From Chrysomallon squamiferum (taxonomy: Eukaryota; Mollusca; Gastropoda; Neomphalida; Peltospiridae), in the NCBI GenBank assembly GCA_012295275.1, contig CM022674.1, positions 6,511,436-6,533,935 on the forward strand: a stretch of DNA of 22,500 nt, written 5' to 3'. How positions within the stretch are numbered: position 1 is the first letter of the stretch; every line of letters begins with the position of its first letter. Positions 1-8,887 of this stretch are shown here, one piece after another. The position numbers and the translations under genes are program-made. The notes under the pieces were generated by a model. That model was not told the origin of the DNA. It saw nothing but the letters and a program-made list of their open reading frames with translations, and did no database searches.

Positions 1-102
1 CGGTCCTGGGCTAGCGCTGAAAGTCCGGAACGTGCCGAGAAAGACCTTGATCTAGTTTTTAAAGCGGAGTACGGTGTTCATCTATTTTTACCCTTCGGCT
101 GA
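1..102 (+). other. Open frame entering from the left edge (possible exon or ORF tail)
   Basis: Frame 1 is open from the first base for 33 codons to a TGA at 100-102. The translation begins RSWASAESPERAEKDLDL and ends in LFLPFG. Base composition is visibly more balanced than in the AT-rich DNA that follows, and the peptide is not low complexity. I recognise no family. It could be the last codons of an exon or of a degraded mobile element, but a second frame is also open for about 17 codons, and 33 open codons can occur by chance in balanced sequence. No polyadenylation signal follows closely. Weak candidate only. Confidence 0.12.
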
Positions 103-402
103 CGTGGTTGTCCGCAGATACATTTTCATCGATATTTACCGAATTCCGGTTAATGATATTTTTCGTTTTGTTTTTTTGTTGCGACGTTTTAAAAATTTAA
201 GAGAAATACTAATGATAATGATAATAATAATAATAGTAATAGTAATGATCATAAATTTTTTTAAAATAATTATGACATAAATTTCTTCCGGGTTGGGGAT
301 AATGTGTTAGTTTTTTTTTTTTAATGGTTTTGTGGGGGATTTTTTGTTTGTTTATTTATTTATATAATTTAATTTAATTTAATTTATTAATTTTTATTGT
401 TA

Positions 403-440
<38 letters not shown>

Positions 441-1359
441 TTTATTATAATAATGCTTGCTATAATTTTGTTTTGTTTTAATGACATCTTGGAACCAGTG
501 ACACTTTTCTTTGTCTACGTTGACCACGTTTTCTTCTTTCTTTATTTCTTTATTTATTTACTTATGTTTATTATTTTTATTATTATTATTATTATGTTTC
601 TTCTTCTTCTTCTTCTTATTATTATTATTATTTTCTTCTTGTTCTTTATTTCTTCTCTTTTTTGGGGGGGGATAAATTCGAGAATGTTCATATTATCATC
701 ACCATAATGCTCATTTCTTGCTCATAGACAGAATAAAAAGACGAAGAATCGCAAAAAGCAAAATAATAAATTAATATTCAGTCAATATATGTAATAAAAT
801 TTCATCGATTTATGTTTCAGGGAAAGAAAAACATCCTTAAAACATAACACGAAAATATAATTAAGTATTTCTTTTGTCGGTTATTAATTCATTTTTGTTT
901 AATTGCTGTTATTTGCTTGTTTGTGATTTTATTTTATTTTATTTTATTTTATTTTATTTTTTTTATTATCATTATTATTTATTTCCTTATTTATTTTTTT
1001 ATTTATTCATTTAATTACTTTATTTATTTTTATCGATGACGCTCTTTCTTAATCATAATTATTTCTATTCCACCACACCCAGATAAAAAAAAAAAAAAAA
1101 AAATTAAAAATAAATTCTCGCACGTTCACATTCGTGGTCTGTCGTCTAGTGAATGTTATCGCCATGCTGTGTTTGATTCATTCACTCACGTTCAGAAATT
1201 TGTGTTTACAATAAAAACTGTTAACTCACGTTTTCGTTAATAACTTTGTTTTTAGAATCTCTCTCTGAGAGTGTAGAGAGACTAGCACGTAATAAATAAC
1301 TTAGTTAGTACATCCCTCTGTAGACAGACTCAGAAATAAATATACTCATAATAACGTAA

Positions 1360-1360
<1 letters not shown>
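103..1360. repeat. AT-rich low-complexity stretch with simple repeats
   Basis: No gene is visible. It contains an AAT/ATG-type run near 211-245, a T homopolymer near 408-430, TTTA/TTA/CTT runs at 541-655, a G8 run at 664-671, a pentanucleotide TTTTA array near 921-962, TTA/TTTA runs to about 1030, and an A homopolymer at 1084-1103. The only less repetitive parts are about 103-190 and 1105-1320. Short frames at 74-280 and 453-707 translate to Ile/Phe/Leu-rich peptides created by the repeats. Confidence 0.8.
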
Positions 1361-1438
<78 letters not shown>

Positions 1439-1480
1439 TGAGTTTTGGATGGGCGATAAATACACATAATAATAGTTTTT

Positions 1481-1531
<51 letters not shown>

Positions 1532-1578
1532 ATATTTGTATGTGTGTTGAATGGGCGATATATACACATACCAGTTTT

Positions 1579-1645
<67 letters not shown>

Positions 1646-1667
1646 GTGTGTGTGTGTGTGTGTGTGG
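1361..1667. repeat. Compound CT/GT microsatellite with a repeated spacer
   Basis: Three CT arrays (about 1362-1421, 1482-1529 and 1580-1642) are separated by related spacers. The first is followed by a GT run (1421-1440), the third by another (1643-1667). The two internal spacers share ATGGGCGATA followed by TACACATA and then AGTTTTAG or AGTTTTTAG just before the next CT array. The sequence after the third GT run (1663-1700) is a weaker relative. The structure is therefore a higher-order repeat, not three independent arrays. Read on the minus strand it gives Arg-Glu repeats, which are not a protein. Confidence 0.9.
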
Positions 1668-1998
1668 ATAGACTGAAAGACAGATACATACACAAGTACA
1701 TCTGTAAACTGTATAAACCATATTTACTCAGATAACATTCTATCAGCTGAACAGACAAGTTAATTAAAATCGAATCTTTCAAGTCGTTTGTCCTTCCGTG
1801 TATAAAGCTGTAAGATCTAAATATAGTAACAAAAGATTTTGGAATTTGTTCACGTTCGTGGGATTTCTCAGGAATTTCAAACACGATATGTAAAATATTT
1901 ATTCAAAAGGGCGGCTCGGGTACTGTTAATGTTGGGTGAGTTAAAAATGTATATTGAAATAAATTATGCTAGAACTGAACAAATATTGGCTGTTTTTG
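1668..1998. other. Unique sequence, no gene seen
   Basis: Moderately AT-rich non-repetitive DNA. At 1849-1861 it repeats, with one mismatch, a GTTCACGTTCGTGG-like string that also occurs near 1124-1137. No open frame with plausible composition. Confidence 0.5.
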
Positions 1999-2002
1999 AC
2001 GA

Positions 2003-2022
2003 GGGTATTATTATTATTTTTA

Positions 2023-2060
<38 letters not shown>

Positions 2061-2208
2061 TCTGTCTTTTTTATTTATCATCATAACTATTATTACTATT
2101 TATTGTTTTAATTTACATACTATTTATTATTATTATCATTATTATTGTTAATATTATTGTTGTTTTTATTATTACTCTTCTTCTTCGTCTTAGTATTATT
2201 ATTATTTA

Positions 2209-2254
<46 letters not shown>
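2003..2254. repeat. TTA-rich tract ending in a CA array
   Basis: An ATT array with interruptions runs from about 2003 to 2065, followed by a degenerate ATT/CAT/CTT mixture to about 2207 and a pure CA array at 2213-2254. Confidence 0.9.
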
Positions 2255-2257
<3 letters not shown>

Positions 2258-2422
2258 TAGACAAACAAAACGGATTTTTAACAGTGTCAATAAAGCTTAT
2301 ATTTAATCTAACCAAATTTAAATAAATTATAATTGTTCAAATATGTTTTTATGATTATTCAATTTCGAAATTTATTCCTCTCTATATTTGTAAATCCCTA
2401 AGAATTAATTTGTAGAACATTT

Positions 2423-2439
2423 CATTATTATTATTATTA

Positions 2440-2502
<63 letters not shown>
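2423..2502. repeat. ATT trinucleotide array
   Basis: About 26 copies of ATT with a single CATT interruption near 2441. It lies in an AT-rich region (2255-2730) that also has A homopolymers near 2617-2628 and 2651-2668 and nothing gene-like. Confidence 0.95.
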
Positions 2503-2503
<1 letters not shown>

Positions 2504-2934
2504 ACAATTTTTCCTCAGTAACATATTTTTTTCAAAAATAATAATTTTATTCATTTGTTTGTTTATGGTTATTTTAAATCGACAGAAATAATTAAATAAA
2601 CGTTGTAACATAATCACAAAAAAAAAAATCAATAAATAAATTAATAAATTTAAAAAAAAAAAAAAAAACTTTAAAACATTAGGAAAAATAATATAAAATA
2701 AACAAATAGAAATATTTTAATTTCATTATTTCTCGAAATTTTACAGTACATGTTTATTTCTTGATATCGATACTTATTACCTTGATATCAAAGAAGGTCC
2801 ACCGACTATATGGCATAACGGCCTACCATACATTCATATTTGTCTCGAAGTCACGTTTACTGACATAGAACGTTGTTATTTTTGCTTTCACCCAAGTGCA
2901 CCGACCAACGTTCTAGCTGAACTCCGGAGCGCAC

Positions 2935-2943
2935 TGACCTTGG
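2935..2943 (-). promoter_or_regulatory. Extended nuclear-receptor half-site CCAAGGTCA
   Basis: TGACCTTGG on the plus strand is CCAAGGTCA on the minus strand. It matches the extended half-site (YCAAGGTCA) bound by ERR and NR5A-type monomeric nuclear receptors in animals. Two other nine-base matches occur at 4539-4547 and 8560-8568. Binding is inferred only from the motif. Confidence 0.2.
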
Positions 2944-3216
2944 TGGAAATAAACAACACAACGAATACTAAACTCCCGACAAACAAAGCAGACGGATGAA
3001 AAAGAAAAAGAGGAGGGAGACCAACCAATCCTGTGGAATGACTTATCAACTAGGATTCGTAAACAAGTGTCGATACAGTAAACACAATAGTCGAACGGAT
3101 TTTTATTCACCAAGGTCGTGAATTAAAGCATCTGCGCAATTTGTATAGATAAAATTATTAAACAGAAAAAAAAAAAGAAAAAAAAAATGTGGGGAAAAAA
3201 ATATATATATGCGGTA

Positions 3217-3227
3217 TGCGCATGCAC
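3217..3227. promoter_or_regulatory. NRF1-like palindromic motif
   Basis: TGCGCATGCAC is one base from the NRF1 consensus TGCGCATGCGC. Similar CpG-containing palindromes recur near 12327 and 21876. Motif match only. Confidence 0.15.
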
Positions 3228-3410
3228 AGTAGACTCAAGGTCGCGTGCTAACGAGATCGCGAAATGTAATATGTCATTTTGTTCAAGGTAATCGTTCCCG
3301 AAAATTAGTTAACAAATGTCGTCAGATTAGTTATTTATGGCCTAAAGCTGATCGGGTTAGTTTGATTTTTTTTAAATTTTTTTAAAAATTTTATTTTTAA
3401 AATTTCTTTT

Positions 3411-3432
3411 GGGGGGGGGTTGTTCCCCCCCC
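3411..3432. other. G9/C8 homopolymer hairpin
   Basis: Nine G (3411-3419), a five-base loop TTGTT, then eight C (3425-3432). The arms are complementary homopolymers, so one strand can fold into a very stable GC hairpin, in strong contrast to the A/T-only sequence on both sides. It could also be a mis-joined or mis-called homopolymer. Confidence 0.75.
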
Positions 3433-3785
3433 GTTTTTTTCCGTTGTTTGATTAATGTTTTTGGACTATAGTTACTCGAATATATTATCTGTATACTTCA
3501 CATATCGAGGTTGTGTTAACGTAATAAATTATATTTGAAAATGGTATAATATATGTATATATGTATAATTATCTCAACAAAAAAAAAATTAAATAAAAAT
3601 TAAAAATTAAAAAAAGATTCGATTATAAAGGTCATGTTTCCATGACATGAAACATACTTAATCAAAAAAAAAAAAAAAAAAAAAAAAATGTATATAAAAA
3701 AGCAAAATGTCATTAAAATAAATTTAGTTTATATGCGTGTGAATATTTGACGCACATACATATATTAACGTATCATTACATACGT
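3433..3785. other. AT-rich DNA with a long A homopolymer and a short inverted repeat
   Basis: No gene is visible. There is an A homopolymer at 3664-3688 and a short inverted repeat, ATGTTTC and GAAACAT with an 8-base loop, around 3634-3655. The rest is AT-rich unique DNA. Confidence 0.6.
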
Positions 3786-3975
3786 TCAAAATGTCAGCCA
3801 AAAAAATAAAAAAAATAATGATAAATAATAAAACAAAAAATGCTGTGGACAAAATGTCGATATTCGAGTTATCTAAAAATGTCATAAGACGAAAGGTCAG
3901 TGGACAAAAATGTCAATGGTCAAAGTGTCAACAGCAAAATGTCAACGGATGAGGAGTCAGTGGACAAGAATCACA
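3786..3975. repeat. Degenerate cluster of GTGGACAAAATGTC-type units
   Basis: The words AAAATGTC, AAAAATGTC and GTGGACAA recur: near 3786-3796, 3844-3858, 3874-3883, 3899-3915, 3934-3944 and 3958-3968, with related GGTCAAAGTGTC between. The unit core GACAAAATGTC is close to palindromic. The copies are irregularly spaced and diverged, so this looks like a decayed short tandem or transposon-borne repeat. A similar word pattern is, to my recollection, common in invertebrate repeats, but I cannot assign a family here. Confidence 0.65.
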
Positions 3976-4254
3976 CCTCGGGTAAATAATTACCTAAAAT
4001 ATTTTTTAATAATATTTAATTTCAATTTAAATCACACAGTTTATATCTCTATCATTATTTTGTCACCACATTTTGCCATTCGTTTCTTATATCATTCCAA
4101 ATATAAAATTAAATAATAAATTAATTAATTAAAAGATCGTATGTTTAAAAGATCGATGATAAAATCCTGCTGTTTTAATAAATAATTTAACGTCATCTCG
4201 GCGGCGAAATCGAATTATTGACTAAATAAAAAGCGATCAGTCAATATTTCTGCT
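3976..4254. other. AT-rich unique DNA
   Basis: No gene or array. AT-rich sequence with short TTAA runs and a few CpG-containing words near 4195-4215. Confidence 0.5.
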
Positions 4255-4858
4255 TTGACCTATTTCATTTTATATTTTATATATATATATTTTTTTTTTT
4301 TTAAATTAATAAATTTATATATTGTAATGGGCCTTACACAGATGAAGGACTTCTGCTCTTTGAATGTAGATTATATAGTATTTACACACCCAGACGCACA
4401 TACACACAAAAGAATATTTAAACGCGTTTGTTGTACAACAACGTGTGTGCGTTGTGAAAACGATATATTGAACGTGATTTGATTTGTCACCGTCTTACCG
4501 ACTCGATTACCTACAAAAATTGACTGTATGTGTTCGGATGACCTTGGACAGTTCATTATGTACATATGATCACGTTTCAAACGTATCATGAACGGTACAC
4601 ACGAACCGATATACGCTTCGGTAGGTTTATAGGTAAACCGCCTACATAGCGCTACAGATTCTATTTAATGTGTACGTTTAACTGTATGTATGTGTGTGTG
4701 GAGAGAGAGAGGGTTAAAAAAAGAAAGGAGAGTGGAAAAAAAAGAGTTTATTACCTAAAGGGAATGTACTTTCTAAACTGCAGGTGTGAATACATTACAC
4801 TGATCTACAGTGCAGTAGGAGTGGTTTTGTCATAGTTATGTATGTTCGTTTTTTTGTT

Positions 4859-4860
<2 letters not shown>
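4255..4860. other. Unique island with a short stem-loop
   Basis: Mostly non-repetitive DNA, apart from short TA and T runs near 4278-4303 and a GT/GA run near 4688-4711. It includes a TGACCTTGG word (4539-4547) and the stem-loop at 4621-4645. Overlapping frames on both strands at 4255-4589 are short and resemble no family. Confidence 0.45.
4621..4645. other. Short imperfect stem-loop
   Basis: GTAGGTTT pairs with AAACC plus CTAC around an ATAGGT loop, with a three-base bulge (GCC) on the 3' side. Too short and isolated to call an RNA gene. Confidence 0.35.

Positions 4861-4861
<1 letters not shown>

Positions 4862-4898
<37 letters not shown>
4862..4898. repeat. CT dinucleotide array
   Basis: About 18 uninterrupted CT units, followed by non-repetitive sequence at 4899-5037. 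Confidence 0.95.
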
Positions 4899-4899
<1 letters not shown>

Positions 4900-5030
4900 A
4901 GTGTCACGTAGTCCTGTGGGAACCCGGATCAGTTTAACGACGGCGGAAAGGTTGGACGCTCAAAATAGAAATTAAATCATAACTGACTAATACACAAATG
5001 AATCACGAACTGCATAATCTTCGAATATGT

Positions 5031-5039
<9 letters not shown>

Positions 5040-5082
<43 letters not shown>
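5040..5082. repeat. GT dinucleotide array
   Basis: About 21 uninterrupted GT units. A small frame through it (4998-5180) encodes a Val-Cys repeat and is not a gene. Confidence 0.95.
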
Positions 5083-5084
<2 letters not shown>

Positions 5085-5321
5085 AGATGTCGAAGAGGAC
5101 GTCAGGTTTTATTTCTCATAATTTTATTGACTGTAAGAATAACTTTGAACAATTTTGTAATATTGGCCAAACAGATGTAAATTACTGGCTATCCCATTAC
5201 GTATGAACTTTTCATGTACCTTTTTATTTCATTAAAATTATGCACGTCACTATTAAATGTTTCTCATGTTCATCCTGGATAAGATTTTAGTTATTGTTTT
5301 ATACTAAATAATAACCGCTTC

Positions 5322-5322
5322 A

Positions 5323-5351
<29 letters not shown>
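5322..5351. repeat. AAT trinucleotide array
   Basis: About ten AAT units, followed by a few degenerate copies. Confidence 0.95.
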
Positions 5352-5353
<2 letters not shown>

Positions 5354-5970
5354 TATAATAAAAGAAGTTTCGTTTTCCTGTTTCTGTTCACGATCAGAAA
5401 CAGACGTTCAAAGCGAATCGTACTCAATAAGTATGATTAACAACAAAACACGAGAGCAAGTCAGAAATAGGTTCTTGGCAAGCGCGCTTTTGAATTCATT
5501 AGACTGCGATAAATAAATTTCTTACATAATCTTTCCGGCCTGTAGCAAACAGCGAACATTGCAAACCTCACACTAAACAGGTAGTTGGAACTGGCAAGTC
5601 ACATATCAGCATGAAACTACAATATCTTTCTACACACTGACTTTGGAAGAATACCTCTCTGGGAGAATGGACCCTCGGGGCATTTACCCTTTTGTCCCCT
5701 TATAAATCTGGCCCTATGTGTGTGAGTTTTCTGAATCCCTTTATCCATTTATTTATTTGTCTATCATAGCCTACTTCAATTGTCTTTTCTTCCCTGCACC
5801 TATTCATGTTGATTGATTGATTCAATGACTGATTAATTTTTGACGATACCTGCAGTCTGTTTGTGTTGCTAAGTGAATAAAATCATTATATTGTGACATT
5901 TAAATGTTTAAATTTTTTAAAGTCTGTTTTAACAGTCATTAATTTCCTACTAGATAAATAACGCTTTTAT
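5352..5970. other. Unique island, no gene seen
   Basis: Non-repetitive, more balanced sequence, especially 5380-5720. The segment around 5670-5715, rich in GGGGC/CCCC words, has the flavour of the end of a dispersed repeat. I see no terminal repeats or coding remnant to support that. Confidence 0.4.
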
Positions 5971-5971
5971 C

Positions 5972-6020
5972 TCACACAGACAGACAGACAGACACACACA
6001 CACACACACACACACACACT
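5972..6020. repeat. CAGA/CA compound microsatellite
   Basis: A short CACA/CAGA tetranucleotide section (5972-5993) passes directly into a pure CA array ending near 6019. Confidence 0.95.
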
Positions 6021-6066
6021 TCATTGTTCCTAGTAAATTATTTGGAAATTTGTTAAAGGAAAACAA

Positions 6067-6476
6067 TATTTTTAAATATATTATTGTAATGAAATAACTT
6101 TGATTATTTATTTATTTATTTATTTATTTGTTTATGTTACATTTTTCATTACAAAGTATATATATGCAGATAAATTTAAAAAAATATTATTGTAATGGAA
6201 TAATTTTGATTATTTATTTATTTCTTTATTTTACCTTTTTCATTACAAAGTCAGTATATATGTAGATAAATTTTAAAATATATTATTGTAATGAAATAAC
6301 TTCGATTATTTATGTATTTATTTAGTTATTTATTTATTTATTTATGTTACATTTTTCATTACAAAGTCAGTATGTATGCAGATAAATTTTTAAAAATATT
6401 ATTGTAATGGAATAACTTTGATTATTTAGTTATTTATTTTACATTTTTCTTTACAAAGTCAGTATATATGCAGATA
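6067..6476. repeat. Four-copy AT-rich minisatellite with an inverted repeat in every monomer
   Basis: Four monomers start at TTGTAATGRAA (6084, 6190, 6286 and 6402), giving periods of 106, 96 and 116 bases. Each continues TAACTTTGATTATTT, an ATTT-type core of variable length, then ACATTTTTCATTACAAAGTC, a TATATGCAGATAAATTT segment and an A/T run leading to the next copy. The left end TTGTAATGAAA and the right end TTTCATTACAA are exact reverse complements in copies 1 and 3 and nearly so in 2 and 4, so each monomer can fold into a hairpin around its ATTT core. Monomer length differences come mainly from slippage of the ATTT core. No frame spans it. Confidence 0.95.
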
Positions 6477-6740
6477 GAATCAGATGGATGCACGTATGAT
6501 TACTCCATCATACACATAATAAGACAAATACATAAAAATAAACCATACACTTTAGATAAATAATGACGATGACGATGAAAAACAGACACACAAAACAATT
6601 AAAAAAATATATATATTTTATTAAATAATAACTCAAAAACTTAATTTTTAACAAGTAAAAAAACAAGTTAAAATTATTCAAAATCAGTATAATTTATAGC
6701 ATTTATAAAGAAGTAACATATATATATTAAACTATTTTAC

Positions 6741-6742
<2 letters not shown>
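6477..6742. other. AT-rich unique DNA
   Basis: No gene. Contains a GACGAT run near 6565-6578 and a short TA run at 6607-6618. Confidence 0.5.
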
Positions 6743-6783
<41 letters not shown>

Positions 6784-6784
6784 T
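6743..6784. repeat. ATT trinucleotide array
   Basis: About 14 uninterrupted ATT units. Confidence 0.95.
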
Positions 6785-7302
6785 AGATATTTACAAGGCA
6801 TTGTCGCAAACTCGTTATCTTTCCCAATCAGCCATCGAAGAGACCTTGACATTTTATACCGGTAATTGGACACAGCAAAATATACAAATTACTTCGCCGT
6901 GAAATGTTGTTATCATAATCTAACTTATTAGCTATGAATGCGGTCTTGGAAAGCTCGTTCGCTATTCGGTATAGAAATTAAATCAAAGAATTTTACAGAA
7001 GCTGTCGAAGATCAGTGACCGGATAACTAACTGTAACCTTGAAAGTGTTTGTCGTCTGATGTGACCTTTTACCGCGCCCGCCACACGAACCAATTATTAG
7101 TAGCAGCCTCAGTGCAACGTTCTGTGTTATTGCGATATACAAAATAGTGCGGGCAGTAATAAAATAAAATTACTACGGGGGGAGTTGATTTTCAAAAATG
7201 CATCAACTGTTTCGCATTGTTTGTGTATTTCGGAAATTAAAATAAATTGTAAGTACGTTCTATAAGACCCTTGTGTCGTTTTGTTTTGCACTTTTTTATT
7301 TG
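6785..7302. other. Unique island, candidate non-coding element
   Basis: About 500 bases without internal repeats and with many CpG words (for example around 7070-7085). It carries a CCAATCA box at 6824-6830 and a GTGACCTTTT word near 7060. A 65-codon minus-strand frame (7127-7324) begins in the CA array and is not convincing. Function unknown. Confidence 0.45.
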
Positions 7303-7324
7303 ACACACACACACACACACACAC
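7303..7324. repeat. CA dinucleotide array
   Basis: About 11 uninterrupted CA units. Confidence 0.9.
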
Positions 7325-7469
7325 ATAAAATATATTAGAAACATGAAAACACTGCAGTATTAGTAAAATCGCTTCTCGATGAAATTAAAACAAATAAGAT
7401 TTCCAAAAATAATTAAATTAAATTAAATCAAATTAAATAATACCAAAAATTCACTATTTATTTATAATT

Positions 7470-7488
7470 TTTTTATTTTTTTTATTTT

Positions 7489-7525
<37 letters not shown>

Positions 7526-7526
7526 T
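7470..7526. repeat. T-rich run passing into an ATT array
   Basis: ATTTTT-type sequence followed by about ten ATT units at 7496-7526. The preceding 7325-7470 is AT-rich with an AATTAA-type run near 7410-7437. Confidence 0.9.
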
Positions 7527-7549
7527 CTATCAAACAAGATGCAAAAGAG

Positions 7550-7798
7550 TTCGTATGTATGCATGATAGATAACGTGGGGTTTCAGTTTGTATGCACATA
7601 TGCACAAAGGTAAGTAGTTACTCAGGTATTTAGTTAGCTCGGTAGGTATGCCACGTGCAGTCGATCATGAATATTCTTCCAGTGGACTTGGATGGGGTGG
7701 GGGATCCACGGGATTATCGTGAACTTCTTTAATCTCGCGAGAACTCACGAGATGTGGCTGGCTTATCCAGGCACTGACGATCAAACTGATTCAAGATA
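7550..7798. other. Unique CpG-containing island
   Basis: Non-repetitive sequence with a G-rich patch (7692-7704) flanked by GTGGA and TCCAC (a potential hairpin), a CACG/CGTG pair, and the TCTCGCGAGA palindrome. Candidate regulatory DNA; no frame of interest. Confidence 0.4.
7733..7742. promoter_or_regulatory. TCTCGCGAGA palindrome (BANP/CGCG element)
   Basis: A perfect ten-base palindrome identical to the CGCG promoter element recognised by BANP in vertebrates. The inner hexamer TCGCGA also occurs at 3257, 13563, 15834 and 15925, which is noticeable in such AT-rich DNA. Whether an orthologous factor acts here is inference. Confidence 0.35.
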
Positions 7799-7814
7799 AC
7801 AACAACAACAACAT

Positions 7815-7887
<73 letters not shown>
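7799..7887. repeat. Three-block trinucleotide array AAC, ACT, AAT
   Basis: AAC units (7799-7812), ACT units (about 7813-7853) and AAT units (7854-7887) follow each other without spacers. Successive motifs differ by one base. Confidence 0.95.
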
Positions 7888-7888
<1 letters not shown>

Positions 7889-8297
7889 TAAATTAAATGC
7901 TTACAAAATTATCTTGACTTCAATAAATGGATTTCGATCGAGTATATTTGGTGGAACCATAAAATGGGCTAAATATATTTTTATAATATCAGAATTACTT
8001 TATTAGCTTTGTCTGTACCTTTTTGTGGTACAAACAGTATTAAGTCTAAATCCATTTTTGATTCTTTCGAAGTTAATGTTTATTTCCAACTGAACATTTT
8101 AGATATATAAACACTGCCAAATGAATTTATATTATATTATATTATATATTAGTTTATTTATCTATATCTGTCTATCTATCTATCTGTCTATCTTTATATC
8201 TGAATAAAAAATTAGGTACATTTAAGAACGGAATAAATGCAATTTTTGTTTCATATTACGAAATATGACACTTTTCTATGATTACTGTTTGAATAGA
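7888..8297. other. AT-rich DNA with ATATT and ATCT runs
   Basis: Mostly unique AT-rich sequence. A short ATATT run lies near 8128-8152, and a degenerate TATC/TGTC tetranucleotide run at 8157-8196. No gene. Confidence 0.7.
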
Positions 8298-8348
8298 TAT
8301 TATTGTTATTATTGTTGTTGTTGTTATTATTATTATTATTATTATTAT
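8298..8348. repeat. Mixed ATT/GTT trinucleotide array
   Basis: ATT and GTT units interleave and then resolve to pure ATT. Confidence 0.9.
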
Positions 8349-8388
8349 GATCGCTTATGCATTTTACCAGATGTACACTTTAAGGAGC

Positions 8389-8770
8389 AATCAGCGAAAA
8401 TGCACATGAGCGTATGGTAGTGGAGCTGGTTACCAAGGACACCGTTCAATGTAAACAGGTTTCATATGGACTGCAAAGAGTTTTAATTAAACTCCAGTGG
8501 ACACAGATTAAATATCATAATCATCTACCAGCACTGAAGTTCCCTGACCACGCGACACGTCAAGGTCACTTTGATTTGTGTTTTCTTCCAATAACATCCA
8601 CCGCCATTAGATCGTCATTTTCAGCAGACGATTCCCCAGACAATCGTCCAATCACCTGATTTCCGGATCGTGACGAAGTTTGCCGGAAATTAAATTTTCC
8701 GTCGTCAAGTTTCGGCGCTGTACCAATCCATTACGACACTGCCAAGCAGTTGAGAAACCGATTCGCATTA
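8389..8770. other. Unique island with an 81-codon frame and motif matches
   Basis: Balanced, repeat-free sequence. A plus-strand frame at 8414-8659 (81 codons, MVVELVTKDTVQ...) has ordinary amino-acid composition but no recognised domain, no clear splice context and no conserved motif; I do not call it a gene. The island also holds TCAAGGTCA (8560-8568), a CCAATCA box (8648-8654), and an inverted repeat CGGAAA/TTTCCG with a six-base loop (8684-8701). More likely regulatory or simply unique DNA than coding. Confidence 0.4.
8560..8568 (+). promoter_or_regulatory. TCAAGGTCA extended nuclear-receptor half-site
   Basis: Exact match to the ERR/NR5A extended half-site, on the plus strand. It lies 80 bases before a CCAATCA box in the same island. 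Motif evidence only. Confidence 0.25.
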
Positions 8771-8860
8771 ATTTTATATATTCCTCAGTTCTCCCTCAAA
8801 ATTAATGATGTTTATGAAACTAGATTCTTGAAACGGTTCAATAATATTCAATATTATTAT

Positions 8861-8887
8861 CTATCTGTCTGTCTGTCTGTCTGTCTC
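8861..8887. repeat. TCTG tetranucleotide array
   Basis: Five to six TCTG units preceded by TATC. The 81 bases before it and the 8888-9160 stretch after it are AT-rich or T-rich, with a T16 run near 9014-9029 and a pyrimidine-rich patch at 9070-9117. No gene. Confidence 0.85.

Larger units (their letters stand above)
2730..3300. other. Unique island, candidate non-coding element
   Basis: Non-repetitive and of more balanced composition than its surroundings from about 2740 to 3130, and again at 3205-3300 after short A-rich and TA runs. It holds a minus-strand frame at 2913-3113 (66 codons, Cys and Phe rich) without recognisable domains, which I do not call as a gene. Motif matches inside it are listed separately. 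Confidence 0.45.

Noticed and set aside
1330-1884. Long minus-strand frame encoding Arg-Glu repeats
   Set aside because: It is the translation of CT/GA arrays. The residues outside the arrays show no domain.
2913-3113. 66-codon minus-strand frame in a unique island
   Set aside because: Short, with no domain, no splice signals that decide an exon, and no homologue I recognise.
4621-4645. MicroRNA precursor
   Set aside because: The stem is about nine base pairs with a bulge, far shorter than a miRNA hairpin, and no known mature sequence is recognised.
5660-5720. Possible end of a dispersed transposon (GGGGC/CCCC-rich words)
   Set aside because: No terminal inverted repeat, target duplication or coding remnant is visible. 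The resemblance is only a recollection of similar repeats.
6084-6476. CRISPR-like spacing of repeats
   Set aside because: The units abut as a minisatellite with related spacers, and the DNA is clearly eukaryotic.
8414-8659. 81-codon plus-strand frame
   Set aside because: Ordinary composition, but nothing supports translation. The same island is better explained as non-coding with motif matches.
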